Shown here one piece after another: positions 28,301 through 36,220 of a stretch of DNA of 64,000 nt. A model generated the notes under the pieces. It worked only from the letters and a program-made list of their open reading frames with translations. It was not told the DNA's origin and searched no databases. The translations under genes were made by a program, and so were the position numbers. Every line of letters begins with the position of its first letter. Positions within the stretch are counted from its first letter, which is position 1. This DNA comes from Kiloniellales bacterium (GTDB lineage Bacteria; Pseudomonadota; Alphaproteobacteria; Kiloniellales; JAKSDN01): positions 1 through 64,000 of the forward strand of contig JASJEC010000013.1 of the NCBI GenBank assembly GCA_030064845.1, read 5' to 3'.

Positions 28301-28534
28301 CCCCCTCTGTCGTCGGACCTGAGAGATTCACCGATGGCCGGTCCCGGAACCCTGTCCGGAAACCGCCGGCATCGGCTTACCCCTTCGGTGAGACACGGCC
28401 CGTCACGCTGTTCGGGTGCCGTGTCTGCTTTCCAGAGGCGCCTCCATTTCGCGGTCCCTTTGCCTGAGAGTTTCCGGGGCGGTTGCTCCTTCGGCGCCGG
28501 TCGCGGCCGCCGGCCGCGACGCGTCTCTCCCGCG
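28301..28534 (-). promoter_or_regulatory. Tandem glycine riboswitch
   Basis: Read on the minus strand, the leader has two aptamers of the glycine riboswitch class. The first begins GCGGGAGAG near 28533 and includes CCGAAGGAGCAA and the ACTCTCAGGCAAAGGGACCGC segment. After a CTCTGGAAAG linker, the second aptamer shows a CACCGAAGGGGTAAGC block and AATCTCTCAGGTCCGACGACAGAGG. These are the conserved cores. It lies directly before gcvT-gcvH-gcvP, so glycine binding should turn on glycine cleavage. Boundaries are estimated by eye. Confidence 0.95.
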
Positions 28535-28558
28535 AATGGTCACTGGCCAATCAAGGGA

Positions 28559-28586
28559 AAGCTAGACCAGCGCGCGTCAAAGTCAA
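28559..28586 (-). promoter_or_regulatory. Promoter of the gcv operon
   Basis: On the minus strand TTGACT (28586-28581) and TAGCTT (28564-28559) are separated by 16 bp. Transcription would start near 28552, about 18 bp before the first aptamer, as expected for a riboswitch leader. Confidence 0.55.
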
Positions 28587-28669
28587 CCGTCGCGCGCTCG
28601 CGCACCGTCGGGCCGAGTGGACCGCCAGGCGGATAACGCCGTCGAGGGCCGCGACAGGCCCGGGAGCGC

Positions 28670-29239
28670 TCAGCGTCGGCTGCGATTGAGCTCAACTTCC
28701 TCCGGCGTCAGCTCGAGGCCGACGTAGACCTTGTAGTCCCTGGAGACCTCCGCCGACGGGATGGTGAACTCCGTTTCCAGCCGGTCCTCCACCCTGAGCC
28801 GCGACTGGCTGCCCTCGAAGGGCACCGTCATGTCGAAGGCCTCGCGCGCCATCACGTTTCTCTTCGGGTCGATCACGGCCACGAAGTAGTTGAAGTTGGC
28901 CTCGCGCGACTGGTCCGCCAGGCCGCGTATGGCCCGGATGGTCACCACCACCTCGAGCTCGACTTCGGCGCTCTCGTCGTCCTGGTCGATGGAGCAGAGG
29001 ACCAAGACATCGATCAGCTCGGCCTCGAACAGCACGTTGGTCAGATCCCGCCCCTGGCCGTCGTAGCGCACCATGTAGGAGGCGTCGCGCACCGGGACGC
29101 CGAGCGGGCAGAACAGGCGCGGCCCGTCGCTCGAGCAGGCGGTCAGCACCCCCAGGAGCAGGACCAGCAGGACGTGGGCCGGCGCGGACCGGCGGGCCGT
29201 CCTGCCGTCGGGCGAACTACAGGGCGTTGTGCGAGCCAT
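28670..29239 (-). CDS. Hypothetical lipoprotein
   Basis: The protein has 189 residues. After a basic N-terminus of about 20 residues, a hydrophobic core HVLLVLLLGVLTAC gives a lipobox with Cys35, so it should be a lipoprotein. The remaining part is a compact beta-rich domain with ASYMVRYDGQGRDLTNV and a DESAEVELEVVVTIRAIRG stretch. I do not recognise a named family. The start lies within the last 23 bp of the upstream CDGSH gene, so translation is likely coupled. The long pre-lipobox N-terminus is unusual, but no better start is visible. Confidence 0.7.
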   Translation of the reverse strand: MARTTPCSSPDGRTARRSAPAHVLLVLLLGVLTACSSDGPRLFCPLGVPVRDASYMVRYDGQGRDLTNVLFEAELIDVLVLCSIDQDDESAEVELEVVVTIRAIRGLADQSREANFNYFVAVIDPKRNVMAREAFDMTVPFEGSQSRLRVEDRLETEFTIPSAEVSRDYKVYVGLELTPEEVELNRSRR

Positions 29240-29456
29240 CGCAGAGCGGCTTCCGGCCGCTGGCCTTGCACCCGCAGAACCACACGTCTTCCGACTTCTC
29301 CGGCTGGTAGAGCACCGGCGCCAGATCTGTCCCCGTGTGCGAGCCGTCGCAGAACGGCTGCTTCTTGCTGAGCCCGCAGGCGCACCAGAAGTACTTGCGC
29401 CCGGCCTCGACGGAGACCTTGAAGGGCGCCTTCTGCGCGGGAATCGGTTCGGTCAT
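29217..29456 (-). CDS. CDGSH iron-sulfur protein, double-motif type
   Basis: The protein has 79 residues and two CDGSH zinc-finger-like motifs: Cys25, Cys27, Cys36, His40 and Cys61, Cys63, Cys72, His76. Each should bind a 2Fe-2S cluster through three Cys and one His, the mitoNEET-type arrangement. Bacterial double-motif forms are small soluble electron or cluster carriers. It is co-transcribed with the lipoprotein that follows. Its start is 201 bp from the divergent ispH, and in that gap GGCGGCG at 29494-29500 pairs with CGCCGCC at 29507-29513. Confidence 0.9.
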   Translation of the reverse strand: MTEPIPAQKAPFKVSVEAGRKYFWCACGLSKKQPFCDGSHTGTDLAPVLYQPEKSEDVWFCGCKASGRKPLCDGSHNAL

Positions 29457-29657
29457 GGCTCTTCCTTCCAGCCGTTGCCTGTACTACCTTGCCGGCGGCG
29501 TGTTGACGCCGCCGAGCGGCGGCCTTATCACCCCTTCGCAACTAAGGCTCCGTCGGAAGTACCCGCCCATCGGGCCGAGGGCAAGCCTGAATAGGAATTT
29601 GGAAGCCGCGGCAGGGGCTCGAGCGCCGCGCTACGGGACAGATCGATCGGAGCAGAC

Positions 29658-30620
29658 ATGACCAAGCCCAAGCTCAAGATACTGCTGGCCAATCCACGCG
29701 GTTTCTGCGCCGGCGTCGAACGGGCTATCGAAATCGTCGAGCGGGCGCTCGACAAGTTCGGACCGCCGGTCTATGTGCGCCACGAGATCGTTCACAACCG
29801 CTATGTGGTCGAGACCCTTGAGGCCAAGGGCGCGGTCTTCGTCGAGGAGCTCGACGAGGTGCCCGATCGCCTGCCGGTGATCTTCTCCGCCCACGGCGTG
29901 CCGAAGTCGGTGCCCGCCGAGGCGGACCGCCGAAACCTGTTCTACGTCGACGCCACCTGCCCCCTGGTGAGCAAGGTGCATCGCGAGGCCGAACGGCACT
30001 TCCGGGACGGGCGCCAGATCATCCTGATCGGCCACGCGGGCCACCCGGAGGTAATCGGCACCATGGGCCAGCTGCCGCCTGGGTCGATCGTGCTGATCGA
30101 GGACACCCAGCAGGCCCTGACCATAGAGATAGACGACCCGTCCAACCTGGCCTACATCACCCAGACCACGCTCTCGGTCGACGACACCGAAGAGATCATC
30201 ACGGTCCTGAAGAAGCGCTTCCCCGAGATCAACGGGCCCAAGCAGGAAGACATCTGCTACGCGACGACGAACCGTCAGCAGGCGGTCAAGGCGATCGCCG
30301 AACGCTGCGACGCCCTCCTGGTCGTGGGCTCGCCCAACTCCTCCAACTCGGCGCGCCTGGTCGAGGTCGCCCACAAGCTGGGCTGCCGCAAGGCCATGCT
30401 CGTGCCGGGCGCGGCCGCGGTGAACTGGGACGAGCTGGCGAACATCGGCAGTCTGGGGATCACCGCCGGCGCGTCGGCCCCCGAGATCCTGGTCGAGGAG
30501 GTCATCGCCGCGTGCTACGAGCGCTACGAGGTGACCATCGAGGAGATCACCGTCACCGAGGAGCACGTGCAGTTCAAGCTGCCCCGGGTGCTCTCGGAAG
30601 CCACCGCCGCCGCCGGCTGA
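29658..30620 (+). CDS. ispH: 4-hydroxy-3-methylbut-2-enyl diphosphate reductase
   Basis: The enzyme has 320 residues and makes IPP and DMAPP from HMBPP with an iron-sulfur cluster. The conserved Cys residues are Cys17 in [12 protein letters not shown], Cys in [12 protein letters not shown] and Cys in [27 protein letters not shown] and the [12 protein letters not shown] segment are also typical. Together with ispE at 18018 it places two steps of the non-mevalonate pathway in the window. It is followed by thrB and rnhA on the same strand, an order common in Alphaproteobacteria. Confidence 0.95.
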   Translation: MTKPKLKILLANPRGFCAGVERAIEIVERALDKFGPPVYVRHEIVHNRYVVETLEAKGAVFVEELDEVPDRLPVIFSAHGVPKSVPAEADRRNLFYVDATCPLVSKVHREAERHFRDGRQIILIGHAGHPEVIGTMGQLPPGSIVLIEDTQQALTIEIDDPSNLAYITQTTLSVDDTEEIITVLKKRFPEINGPKQEDICYATTNRQQAVKAIAERCDALLVVGSPNSSNSARLVEVAHKLGCRKAMLVPGAAAVNWDELANIGSLGITAGASAPEILVEEVIAACYERYEVTIEEITVTEEHVQFKLPRVLSEATAAAG

Positions 30621-30670
30621 GCGCGCCGGCAACTGCCGGCCCGGCGGCGCTCGAGACAAGTCCTTTTCTC

Positions 30671-31633
30671 ATGGCCGTCTACACCGAAGTCTCCGACGAG
30701 GAACTCAGGGCCTTCCTCGACGGCTACGACCTGGGCGAGGTGCTGGCCTTCAAGGGCATCGCCGAGGGGGTCGAAAACTCCAACTACCTGCTCCGCACCA
30801 CCGCCGGCAGCTTCATCCTGACGCTCTACGAGAAGCGAGTCGCGGCGGAGGACCTGCCCTACTTCCTCGGCCTGATGGAGCATCTCGCCGCCCGCGGGAT
30901 CGGCTGCCCGACCCCGGTCGCCGGCCGCGACGGCGAGACCCTGCGGCGGCTGTGCAACCGCCCCGCCGCCGTCATCACCTTCCTGGACGGCCTCTCGCCG
31001 CGGCGTATCCTGCCGGAGCAGTGCCGGGCCCTGGGCAGGGCCCTGGCCGAGCTTCACCTCGCCGGCAGCGACTTTCCCGGCCACCGGGCCAACGATCTCT
31101 CGGTCGCGGGCTGGCGGCCCCTGCTCGAAGCCTCGATCGCGCGCGCCGACGAGGTCCGGCCCGGGCTGGGCGAGGCGCTCGAGGCCGAGCTCCGTCAGCA
31201 CGAGGCGGCCTGGCCGGCGGACCTGCCGGCCGGCGTGATCCACGCCGACCTCTTCCCCGACAACGTGTTCTTCCTGGGTGACCGCCTGACCGGGATCATC
31301 GACTTCTATTTCGCCTGCAACGACCTCTTCGCCTACGACATCGCGGTCTGCCTGAACGCCTGGTGCTTCGAGCCGGACAACGCCTTCAACATCACCAAGG
31401 CGCGCTACCTGCTGCGGGCCTATCGCGCGGTTCGACCGATCACCGCCGCGGAGCTGGAAGCCCTGCCCCTGCTGGCCCGCGGTTCGGCGCTGCGCTTCCT
31501 GCTGACCCGGCTGTTCGACTGGCTGAACCAGCCGCCGGGCGCCCTGGTCAAGCCCAAGGACCCGCTGGAGTATTGGAACAAGCTGCGCTTCCACCAGGAG
31601 GTCACGGGGCCCGGCGCCTATGGATTGGATTGA
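30671..31633 (+). CDS. thrB: Homoserine kinase, APH-fold type
   Basis: The enzyme has 320 residues and phosphorylates homoserine for threonine synthesis. It is the aminoglycoside-phosphotransferase-like form common in Alphaproteobacteria, not the GHMP type of E. coli. The catalytic loop is VIHADLFPDNVFF and the metal-binding DFYFACNDLFAYDIA follows. ATG 30671 is used because it begins MAVYTEVSDEELRAFL, the normal family N-terminus. It lies 50 bp after ispH and 12 bp before rnhA. Threonine synthase is encoded at 37527. Confidence 0.92.
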   Translation: MAVYTEVSDEELRAFLDGYDLGEVLAFKGIAEGVENSNYLLRTTAGSFILTLYEKRVAAEDLPYFLGLMEHLAARGIGCPTPVAGRDGETLRRLCNRPAAVITFLDGLSPRRILPEQCRALGRALAELHLAGSDFPGHRANDLSVAGWRPLLEASIARADEVRPGLGEALEAELRQHEAAWPADLPAGVIHADLFPDNVFFLGDRLTGIIDFYFACNDLFAYDIAVCLNAWCFEPDNAFNITKARYLLRAYRAVRPITAAELEALPLLARGSALRFLLTRLFDWLNQPPGALVKPKDPLEYWNKLRFHQEVTGPGAYGLD

Positions 31634-31645
31634 GGGAGAGCGGCG

Positions 31646-32083
31646 ATGAACCGGGTCGAGATCTTCACCGACGGCGCCTGCAGCGGCAATCCTGGGCCGG
31701 GCGGCTGGGGCGCCCTGCTGCGCTACGGCGAGACCGAGAAGGAGCTGTCCGGCGGCGAACGCTCGACGACCAACAACCGCATGGAGATGATGGCGGCGAT
31801 CGCCGCCCTGGAGTCGCTGAAGCGCCCCTGCCGCGTCGTCCTGACCACGGACAGCACCTATCTGCGCGACGGCATCACCAAGTGGATCGAGGGCTGGAAG
31901 CGGAAAGGCTGGAAGACCGCGGCGGGCAAGCCGGTCAAGAACCAGGACCTCTGGCAACGGCTCGAGAAGGCGCTGGTGCAGCACACGGTCGACTGGCACT
32001 GGGTGCGCGGTCACGCGGGTCACGACGAGAACGAGCGGGTCGACGAACTCGCCCGCGTCGCTGCCCGAAGAGCCGCGCGCTAG
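31646..32083 (+). CDS. rnhA: Ribonuclease HI
   Basis: The enzyme has 145 residues and cleaves RNA in RNA-DNA hybrids in the cytoplasm. The acidic active site is complete: Asp9 in [14 protein letters not shown], Glu47 in NNRMEMMA, Asp69 in TTDSTYL, and the later Asp in [10 protein letters not shown]. The basic [16 protein letters not shown] segment is the substrate-handling protrusion. It ends the ispH-thrB-rnhA run, and a strong hairpin follows its stop. Confidence 0.95.
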   Translation: MNRVEIFTDGACSGNPGPGGWGALLRYGETEKELSGGERSTTNNRMEMMAAIAALESLKRPCRVVLTTDSTYLRDGITKWIEGWKRKGWKTAAGKPVKNQDLWQRLEKALVQHTVDWHWVRGHAGHDENERVDELARVAARRAAR

Positions 32084-32095
32084 CTGGCAAGACCG

Positions 32096-32119
32096 GGGTC
32101 GGACCCTCTGGTCCGACCC
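32096..32119. terminator. Hairpin between convergent rnhA and peroxiredoxin genes
   Basis: GGGTCGGACC at 32096-32105 and GGTCCGACCC at 32110-32119 form a perfect ten-base-pair stem around CTCT. It lies 13 bp after the rnhA stop and just before the peroxiredoxin stop. There is no clear T-tract on either strand, so it may be a bidirectional terminator, an mRNA-stabilising hairpin, or one copy of a dispersed palindromic element. Confidence 0.55.
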
Positions 32120-32126
32120 GGATCAA

Positions 32127-32612
32127 TCAGAGCGAGCCCAGTACCGATTCCGCGCTGGAGACGTCGAGGCCGCCGGGGTTTTCCTCGACATCGAGGGTCC
32201 TGACCACGCCGTCCTCGACAACCATGGCGTAGCGATGGGAGCGCACGCCCATGCCCCTCGCCGTCAGGTCGAGCTCCAGGCCCACGGCCTTGGTGAATTC
32301 GGCACTGCCGTCGGCCAGCATCAGGATCTTGTCCCCGACACCCTGGTCCTTGCCCCAGGCGCCCATGACGAAGGCGTCGTTGACCGACAGGCAGGCGATG
32401 GTATCGACGCCCTTGGCCTTGATCGCGTCTGCGTTCGCCAGAAAACCCGGCACGTGCTTGGCCGAGCAGGTCGGCGTATAGGCGCCCGGCAGCGCGAAGA
32501 GCACCACCTTCTTGCCCGAGAACAGCTCGTCGGTGCCGATCTCGGCCGGGCCTTCCCCGGTCATATGTGCCAGGGTCGCGCTCGGTAGCTTGTCACCAAC
32601 CTTGATCGTCAT
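32127..32612 (-). CDS. Peroxiredoxin, Prx5/hybrid type
   Basis: The protein has 161 residues and reduces hydroperoxides in the cytoplasm. The peroxidatic Cys is Cys49 in GAYTPTCSAKHVPGF. The N-terminus MTIKVGDKLPSATL and the later NDAFVMGAWGKDQG are typical of the Prx5 group, which usually takes electrons from glutathione or glutaredoxin. Glutathione synthesis is present at 54867. ATG 32612 fits the family N-terminus better than the longer reading. It converges with rnhA. Confidence 0.92.
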   Translation of the reverse strand: MTIKVGDKLPSATLAHMTGEGPAEIGTDELFSGKKVVLFALPGAYTPTCSAKHVPGFLANADAIKAKGVDTIACLSVNDAFVMGAWGKDQGVGDKILMLADGSAEFTKAVGLELDLTARGMGVRSHRYAMVVEDGVVRTLDVEENPGGLDVSSAESVLGSL

Positions 32613-32726
32613 GAAGGAAGCCCTCCCATCTCTTGTTCCTGCCCCGGGGAAACCCCAGCGTGGCGCCAAGAATAAGCCGCGGCACTTGCAGGTAAAGGAC
32701 TCTTTGGCGGCCTGTCGGTGACGGCT

Positions 32727-34799
32727 TCAGCCGCCGGCCGCCCGGTCCAGGGCCTCCATCACGGCGGAGTCGGTCAGCAGCTCGGGCAACGCCCGACCCT
32801 CCGGCACGCCGGGGCCGTAGACCGCGTTGAAGGGAATGCCGTAACGGCCGAAGCTCGCCAGATAGCGGCTGATCCCCTCGTCCGGCGAGGTCCAGTCGCC
32901 GCGCATGGTCACCACCTCCGACCCGGCGAGGCGCTGCGCCACGGCGCCCCGGTCCAGGACCAGCGTCTTGTTCACCTGGCAGGTCAGGCACCAGTCCGCC
33001 GTCACGTCGACGAAGACCGTTTTGCCCTCGCCGACCAGGCGCGGGATCTCGTCCAACGCGAGTGGACGCCAGGATTGGGCCACGGCAACCGCGGGCACCG
33101 CCTCGGCGTCCATTCTGGCGAAGCCGGCCGGCGCCGCCACGGCGCCCAGGGCCAGGACCGCGACCACGGCGGCTAGGGCGCCCCTGCCGAGCCGGCGGCC
33201 GCCGTAGAAGACCAGCGCGATCGCCGCCAGCAAGCCGCTCGACAGCAGCGCCGCGACCAGCCCGGCCTGCGCGGCCAGCACGCTGAGCAGCCAGACCGCC
33301 GTACCGAGCAAGGCCAGGGCGAGGATCCGCCGCAGGACGACCATCCAGGCGCCGGGCCGCGGCAGGCGAGCCGCCAGCCCGGGCATCAGGGCGACCAGGA
33401 GATAGGGCAAGGCGAGACCGACGCCGAGGGCGGCGAAGATCGCCAGGATCTCCGGCGCGCCGCGCGCCAGCGCGAAGCCCACGGCGGTGCCGAGGAAGGG
33501 CGCCGAGCAGGGCGTCGCCAGGATGGTGGCCAGGGCGCCGGTCATGAAATGCCCGGCGAGGCCGCGATCGGGGCCGGCAGACCCCAGGGCGCCCAGCCAA
33601 GCCGGCAGCGAGAACTCGAACAGGCCCAGCAGGTTGAAGGCGAAGAGCGTGACCACGGCGGCCATGGTGCTGAGAAAGACGGGATCCTGGAACTGGATGC
33701 CCCAACCGACCGCCATGCCCGCGGCCTTCAGCGCCAGCACGAAACCGGCCAGCACCAGGAAAGAGACAAGGATGCCGGCCGAGGAGGCCAGGAAGCCGAG
33801 ACGGATCTCCCGGCGGTCGCGCCCCGCCATGCCCGCGACTCCGAGCAGCTTGATGGAGAGCACAGGGAGCACGCAGGGCATGAGGTTCAGGATCAGGCCG
33901 CCGAGCACGGCGAGGCCGAGCATGGTGAGCCAGGTCCCCAGGTCGGTGCCCGACGTTCCGCCGTGGCGCGCGACCACGGCCTGCTCGAGGCCGCGCCGGC
34001 CGTCGACCAGGGTCAGCACCAGGCGCTTGCCCTCGAGCACGCCCTCGTGCCCGGGCTGCCGCCCGATCGGCAGCTCGAACTCGGCCGCCTTGCCGCCGTC
34101 GCGCAGCGTCACCTCGGGCCGGCCGAAGTAGTACTCGGGCGGTCCCTCCACCATGAGGTCGGGCGCGTCGAACGCCACGGCGGACCGGGCCACGACCCGG
34201 AGCCCGGGCTGTTCCACCGTCCCGCTCAGGACGCTGCTCTCCAGAGAGAGACCGTGGCGCGTGCCGTCGTCGGGCACGAGCTCCTCGGCCTGTTCGATCA
34301 GGAAGGCGTGCAGGCTGCGCCCGCCGCCGCCCCCGGGCAGGTCGAGCGCCACCTCGCCGTCGTGAGGGACGCAGATGTCCGAGCAGACCAGGTAGCTGAC
34401 AGAGGCGCGCAGGGCGACCGCCTCGCCCGGGCGTTCCGGGGTCAAATTCAGGGGAAAGACGACCTCGTCGCCGTAGCCGAAGGTATCGAGGCCGAACAGG
34501 GTGAAGCGGTGGGGCACGGGCCAGCGGATCTCGGCGGCGGCCAGGTTGCGTGAGCCCTCCCAGTCGACCGAAGGGGGGAAGCCGGCGTCGCCGGGCGTGC
34601 GCCAGTAGATTTTCCAGCCGGGCGACAGCTTGAAGTGCAGGCCGAGGCGCAGGGGCGCCGCCGGGTCGGCGCCGTCCGACGCCGATATCAGCCGGAAGCG
34701 GGCATGGTCGTGATCGACCCACGCCGAGGCCGCCGCCTGCGCCGTCGCCGGGGCCAGGGCCATGCACAGGAGGGCAAGAATTAAACGCTTGATATACAT
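32727..34799 (-). CDS. DsbD/ScsB-type thiol:disulfide interchange protein
   Basis: The protein has 690 residues and should carry reducing power across the inner membrane to periplasmic proteins. ATG 34799 opens a signal peptide, MYIKRLILALLCMALAPATA; a GTG eight codons upstream is less likely. The periplasmic N-domain has a Cys pair in LVCSDICVPHDG. The central membrane domain has MPCVLPVLSIK and TPCSAPFLGTAVG, the two Cys blocks of the CcdA-like fold. The C-terminal thioredoxin-like domain has the active site ADWCLTCQVNK. The layout matches the longer alphaproteobacterial ScsB-like branch, but no scsC gene is adjacent. It is divergent from yqgE. Confidence 0.88.
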   Translation of the reverse strand: MYIKRLILALLCMALAPATAQAAASAWVDHDHARFRLISASDGADPAAPLRLGLHFKLSPGWKIYWRTPGDAGFPPSVDWEGSRNLAAAEIRWPVPHRFTLFGLDTFGYGDEVVFPLNLTPERPGEAVALRASVSYLVCSDICVPHDGEVALDLPGGGGGRSLHAFLIEQAEELVPDDGTRHGLSLESSVLSGTVEQPGLRVVARSAVAFDAPDLMVEGPPEYYFGRPEVTLRDGGKAAEFELPIGRQPGHEGVLEGKRLVLTLVDGRRGLEQAVVARHGGTSGTDLGTWLTMLGLAVLGGLILNLMPCVLPVLSIKLLGVAGMAGRDRREIRLGFLASSAGILVSFLVLAGFVLALKAAGMAVGWGIQFQDPVFLSTMAAVVTLFAFNLLGLFEFSLPAWLGALGSAGPDRGLAGHFMTGALATILATPCSAPFLGTAVGFALARGAPEILAIFAALGVGLALPYLLVALMPGLAARLPRPGAWMVVLRRILALALLGTAVWLLSVLAAQAGLVAALLSSGLLAAIALVFYGGRRLGRGALAAVVAVLALGAVAAPAGFARMDAEAVPAVAVAQSWRPLALDEIPRLVGEGKTVFVDVTADWCLTCQVNKTLVLDRGAVAQRLAGSEVVTMRGDWTSPDEGISRYLASFGRYGIPFNAVYGPGVPEGRALPELLTDSAVMEALDRAAGG

Positions 34800-34851
34800 C
34801 CTAAAATTGATGGTCCGCGACACCGCTTGTCGTGATAGAAGATCGAAGGTC

Positions 34852-34881
34852 TTTCACGCTTCCAGACGGCCTATATATAGT
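34852..34881 (+). promoter_or_regulatory. Candidate promoter for yqgE
   Basis: TTTCAC at 34852-34857 and TATAGT at 34876-34881 are separated by 18 bp, in an AT-rich stretch between the divergent DsbD-like and yqgE genes. Confidence 0.4.
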
Positions 34882-34984
34882 GAGATCTCCCCTGGCCGTC
34901 GCCTTCAATAGGTCACTTTGTTGTGTTGCCTGCTTCGGGTCGGACGGGCATCGAGCGCGGGAGAGAGAGGTTCAAGAGACAGGT

Positions 34985-35560
34985 ATGACGTTAGAGAGCC
35001 AGAAGGGTGCTTCACTCGCCGGGAAGCTGGTGGTCGCGATGCCGAGCATGCTCGATCCGCGTTTCGCCAGGACCGTGATCTACCTCTGCGCGCACACGGA
35101 AGACGCGGCCATGGGCCTCGTGGTCAACCGGCTGATCGGCTCGATCACCTTCCCCGACCTGCTCGAGCAGCTCAAGATCGAGAACACCGAGCCGGACGAG
35201 AACGTCAAGATCCACTTCGGCGGCCCGGTCGAGTCCGGCCGGGGCTTCGTGCTCCACTCGACCGACTATCAGCAGGACGGCACCCTGCGCGTCAGCCAGG
35301 ACATGGCGCTGACCGCGACGGTGGATATCCTGCGCGACATGGCCTCCGGCCAGGGGCCGAGGCGCAGCCTGCTGGCGCTCGGCTATGCCGGCTGGGGCCG
35401 GGGACAGCTTGACGCAGAGATCCAGTCGAACAGCTGGCTGCTGGTTGATCCGGACGAGGAGCTGGTGTTCGACGAGGACCTCGAAGGCAAGTGGGAACGG
35501 GCCATCGCCAAGCTCGGCATCGACGTCTCCATGCTGTCCGGCGAGGCGGGCCACGCCTGA
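34985..35560 (+). CDS. YqgE/AlgH family protein
   Basis: The protein has 191 residues. The start at 34985 gives MTLESQKGASLAGKLVVA, followed by the family motifs MPSMLDPRFARTVIYLCAH and GLVVNRL. FGGPVESGRGFVLHS and LGYAGWGRGQLDAEI are further YqgE signatures. The family is widespread and of uncertain role; the AlgH name comes from an alginate regulation locus in Pseudomonas. No partner gene such as ruvX follows here. Its 3' end converges with a GNAT gene across 49 bp. Confidence 0.92.
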   Translation: MTLESQKGASLAGKLVVAMPSMLDPRFARTVIYLCAHTEDAAMGLVVNRLIGSITFPDLLEQLKIENTEPDENVKIHFGGPVESGRGFVLHSTDYQQDGTLRVSQDMALTATVDILRDMASGQGPRRSLLALGYAGWGRGQLDAEIQSNSWLLVDPDEELVFDEDLEGKWERAIAKLGIDVSMLSGEAGHA

Positions 35561-35609
35561 GAACTGAGCCTGGGACCCGAAGCAACCCCGACAACCGGGC
35601 GGACCAACG

Positions 35610-36212
35610 CTATCCCGAGCCCGCCTGCCCGCGCCACTCGCTGCGCAGGAGGGCGAAGAGGACGTGGTCCTGCCAGCGGCCGTTGATCCGCAGATACTCC
35701 CTGGCGTAGCCCTCCTCGCGGAACCCGCTGCGTTGCAGCAACGCGCGGCTGGCCTTGTTCTCGGGCAGGCAGGCCGCCTCGACCCGGTGCAGCGTGAGGT
35801 CGTCGAAGGCGAAGTCCAGGATCGCGCCCAGCGCCTCGGTCATGTAGCCCTGGCGGGCGTGGCGGCCGCCGATCCAGTAGCCGAGGCTGGCCGACTGTGC
35901 GACGCCGCGGCGCAGGTGCGAGAGCGTCGCGCCGCCGAGCATCGTCTCGTCGTCGCGGCGCAGGATCAGGAAGCTGTAGGCGGTCCCCTGCTGCCATTCC
36001 CGGTCGTAGGCCTTGACCCGCCGCCGGAAGGCGGCCCGGCTCAGGGAATCGTGCGACCAGGTCGGTTCCCAGGGCACCAGGAACTCCCGGCTCTCCTCGC
36101 GCAGCTCCGACCAGTCCCGCCAGTCGCCCTGGCGCAGCGTGCGCAGGTAGACGCGGTCCCGTTCCAGACGAAGCCGGCGCGAGAAGACGTGGCCGAGAGG
36201 CGCGAGCCGCAT
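35610..36212 (-). CDS. GNAT acetyltransferase, RimJ-like
   Basis: The protein has 200 residues. The start MRLAPLGHVFSRRLRLERD gives the normal N-terminus of alphaproteobacterial GNATs related to ribosomal-protein N-acetyltransferases. GYWIGGRHARQGYMTEALG is the acetyl-CoA pyrophosphate loop, and RVEAACLPENKASRALLQ with SGFREEG completes the GNAT fold. The substrate may be a ribosomal protein N-terminus, but this is inference. It is the third gene of the thrC-M16-GNAT unit, eight bases after the peptidase. Confidence 0.85.
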   Translation of the reverse strand: MRLAPLGHVFSRRLRLERDRVYLRTLRQGDWRDWSELREESREFLVPWEPTWSHDSLSRAAFRRRVKAYDREWQQGTAYSFLILRRDDETMLGGATLSHLRRGVAQSASLGYWIGGRHARQGYMTEALGAILDFAFDDLTLHRVEAACLPENKASRALLQRSGFREEGYAREYLRINGRWQDHVLFALLRSEWRGQAGSG

Positions 36213-36220
36213 GGCCCCGT

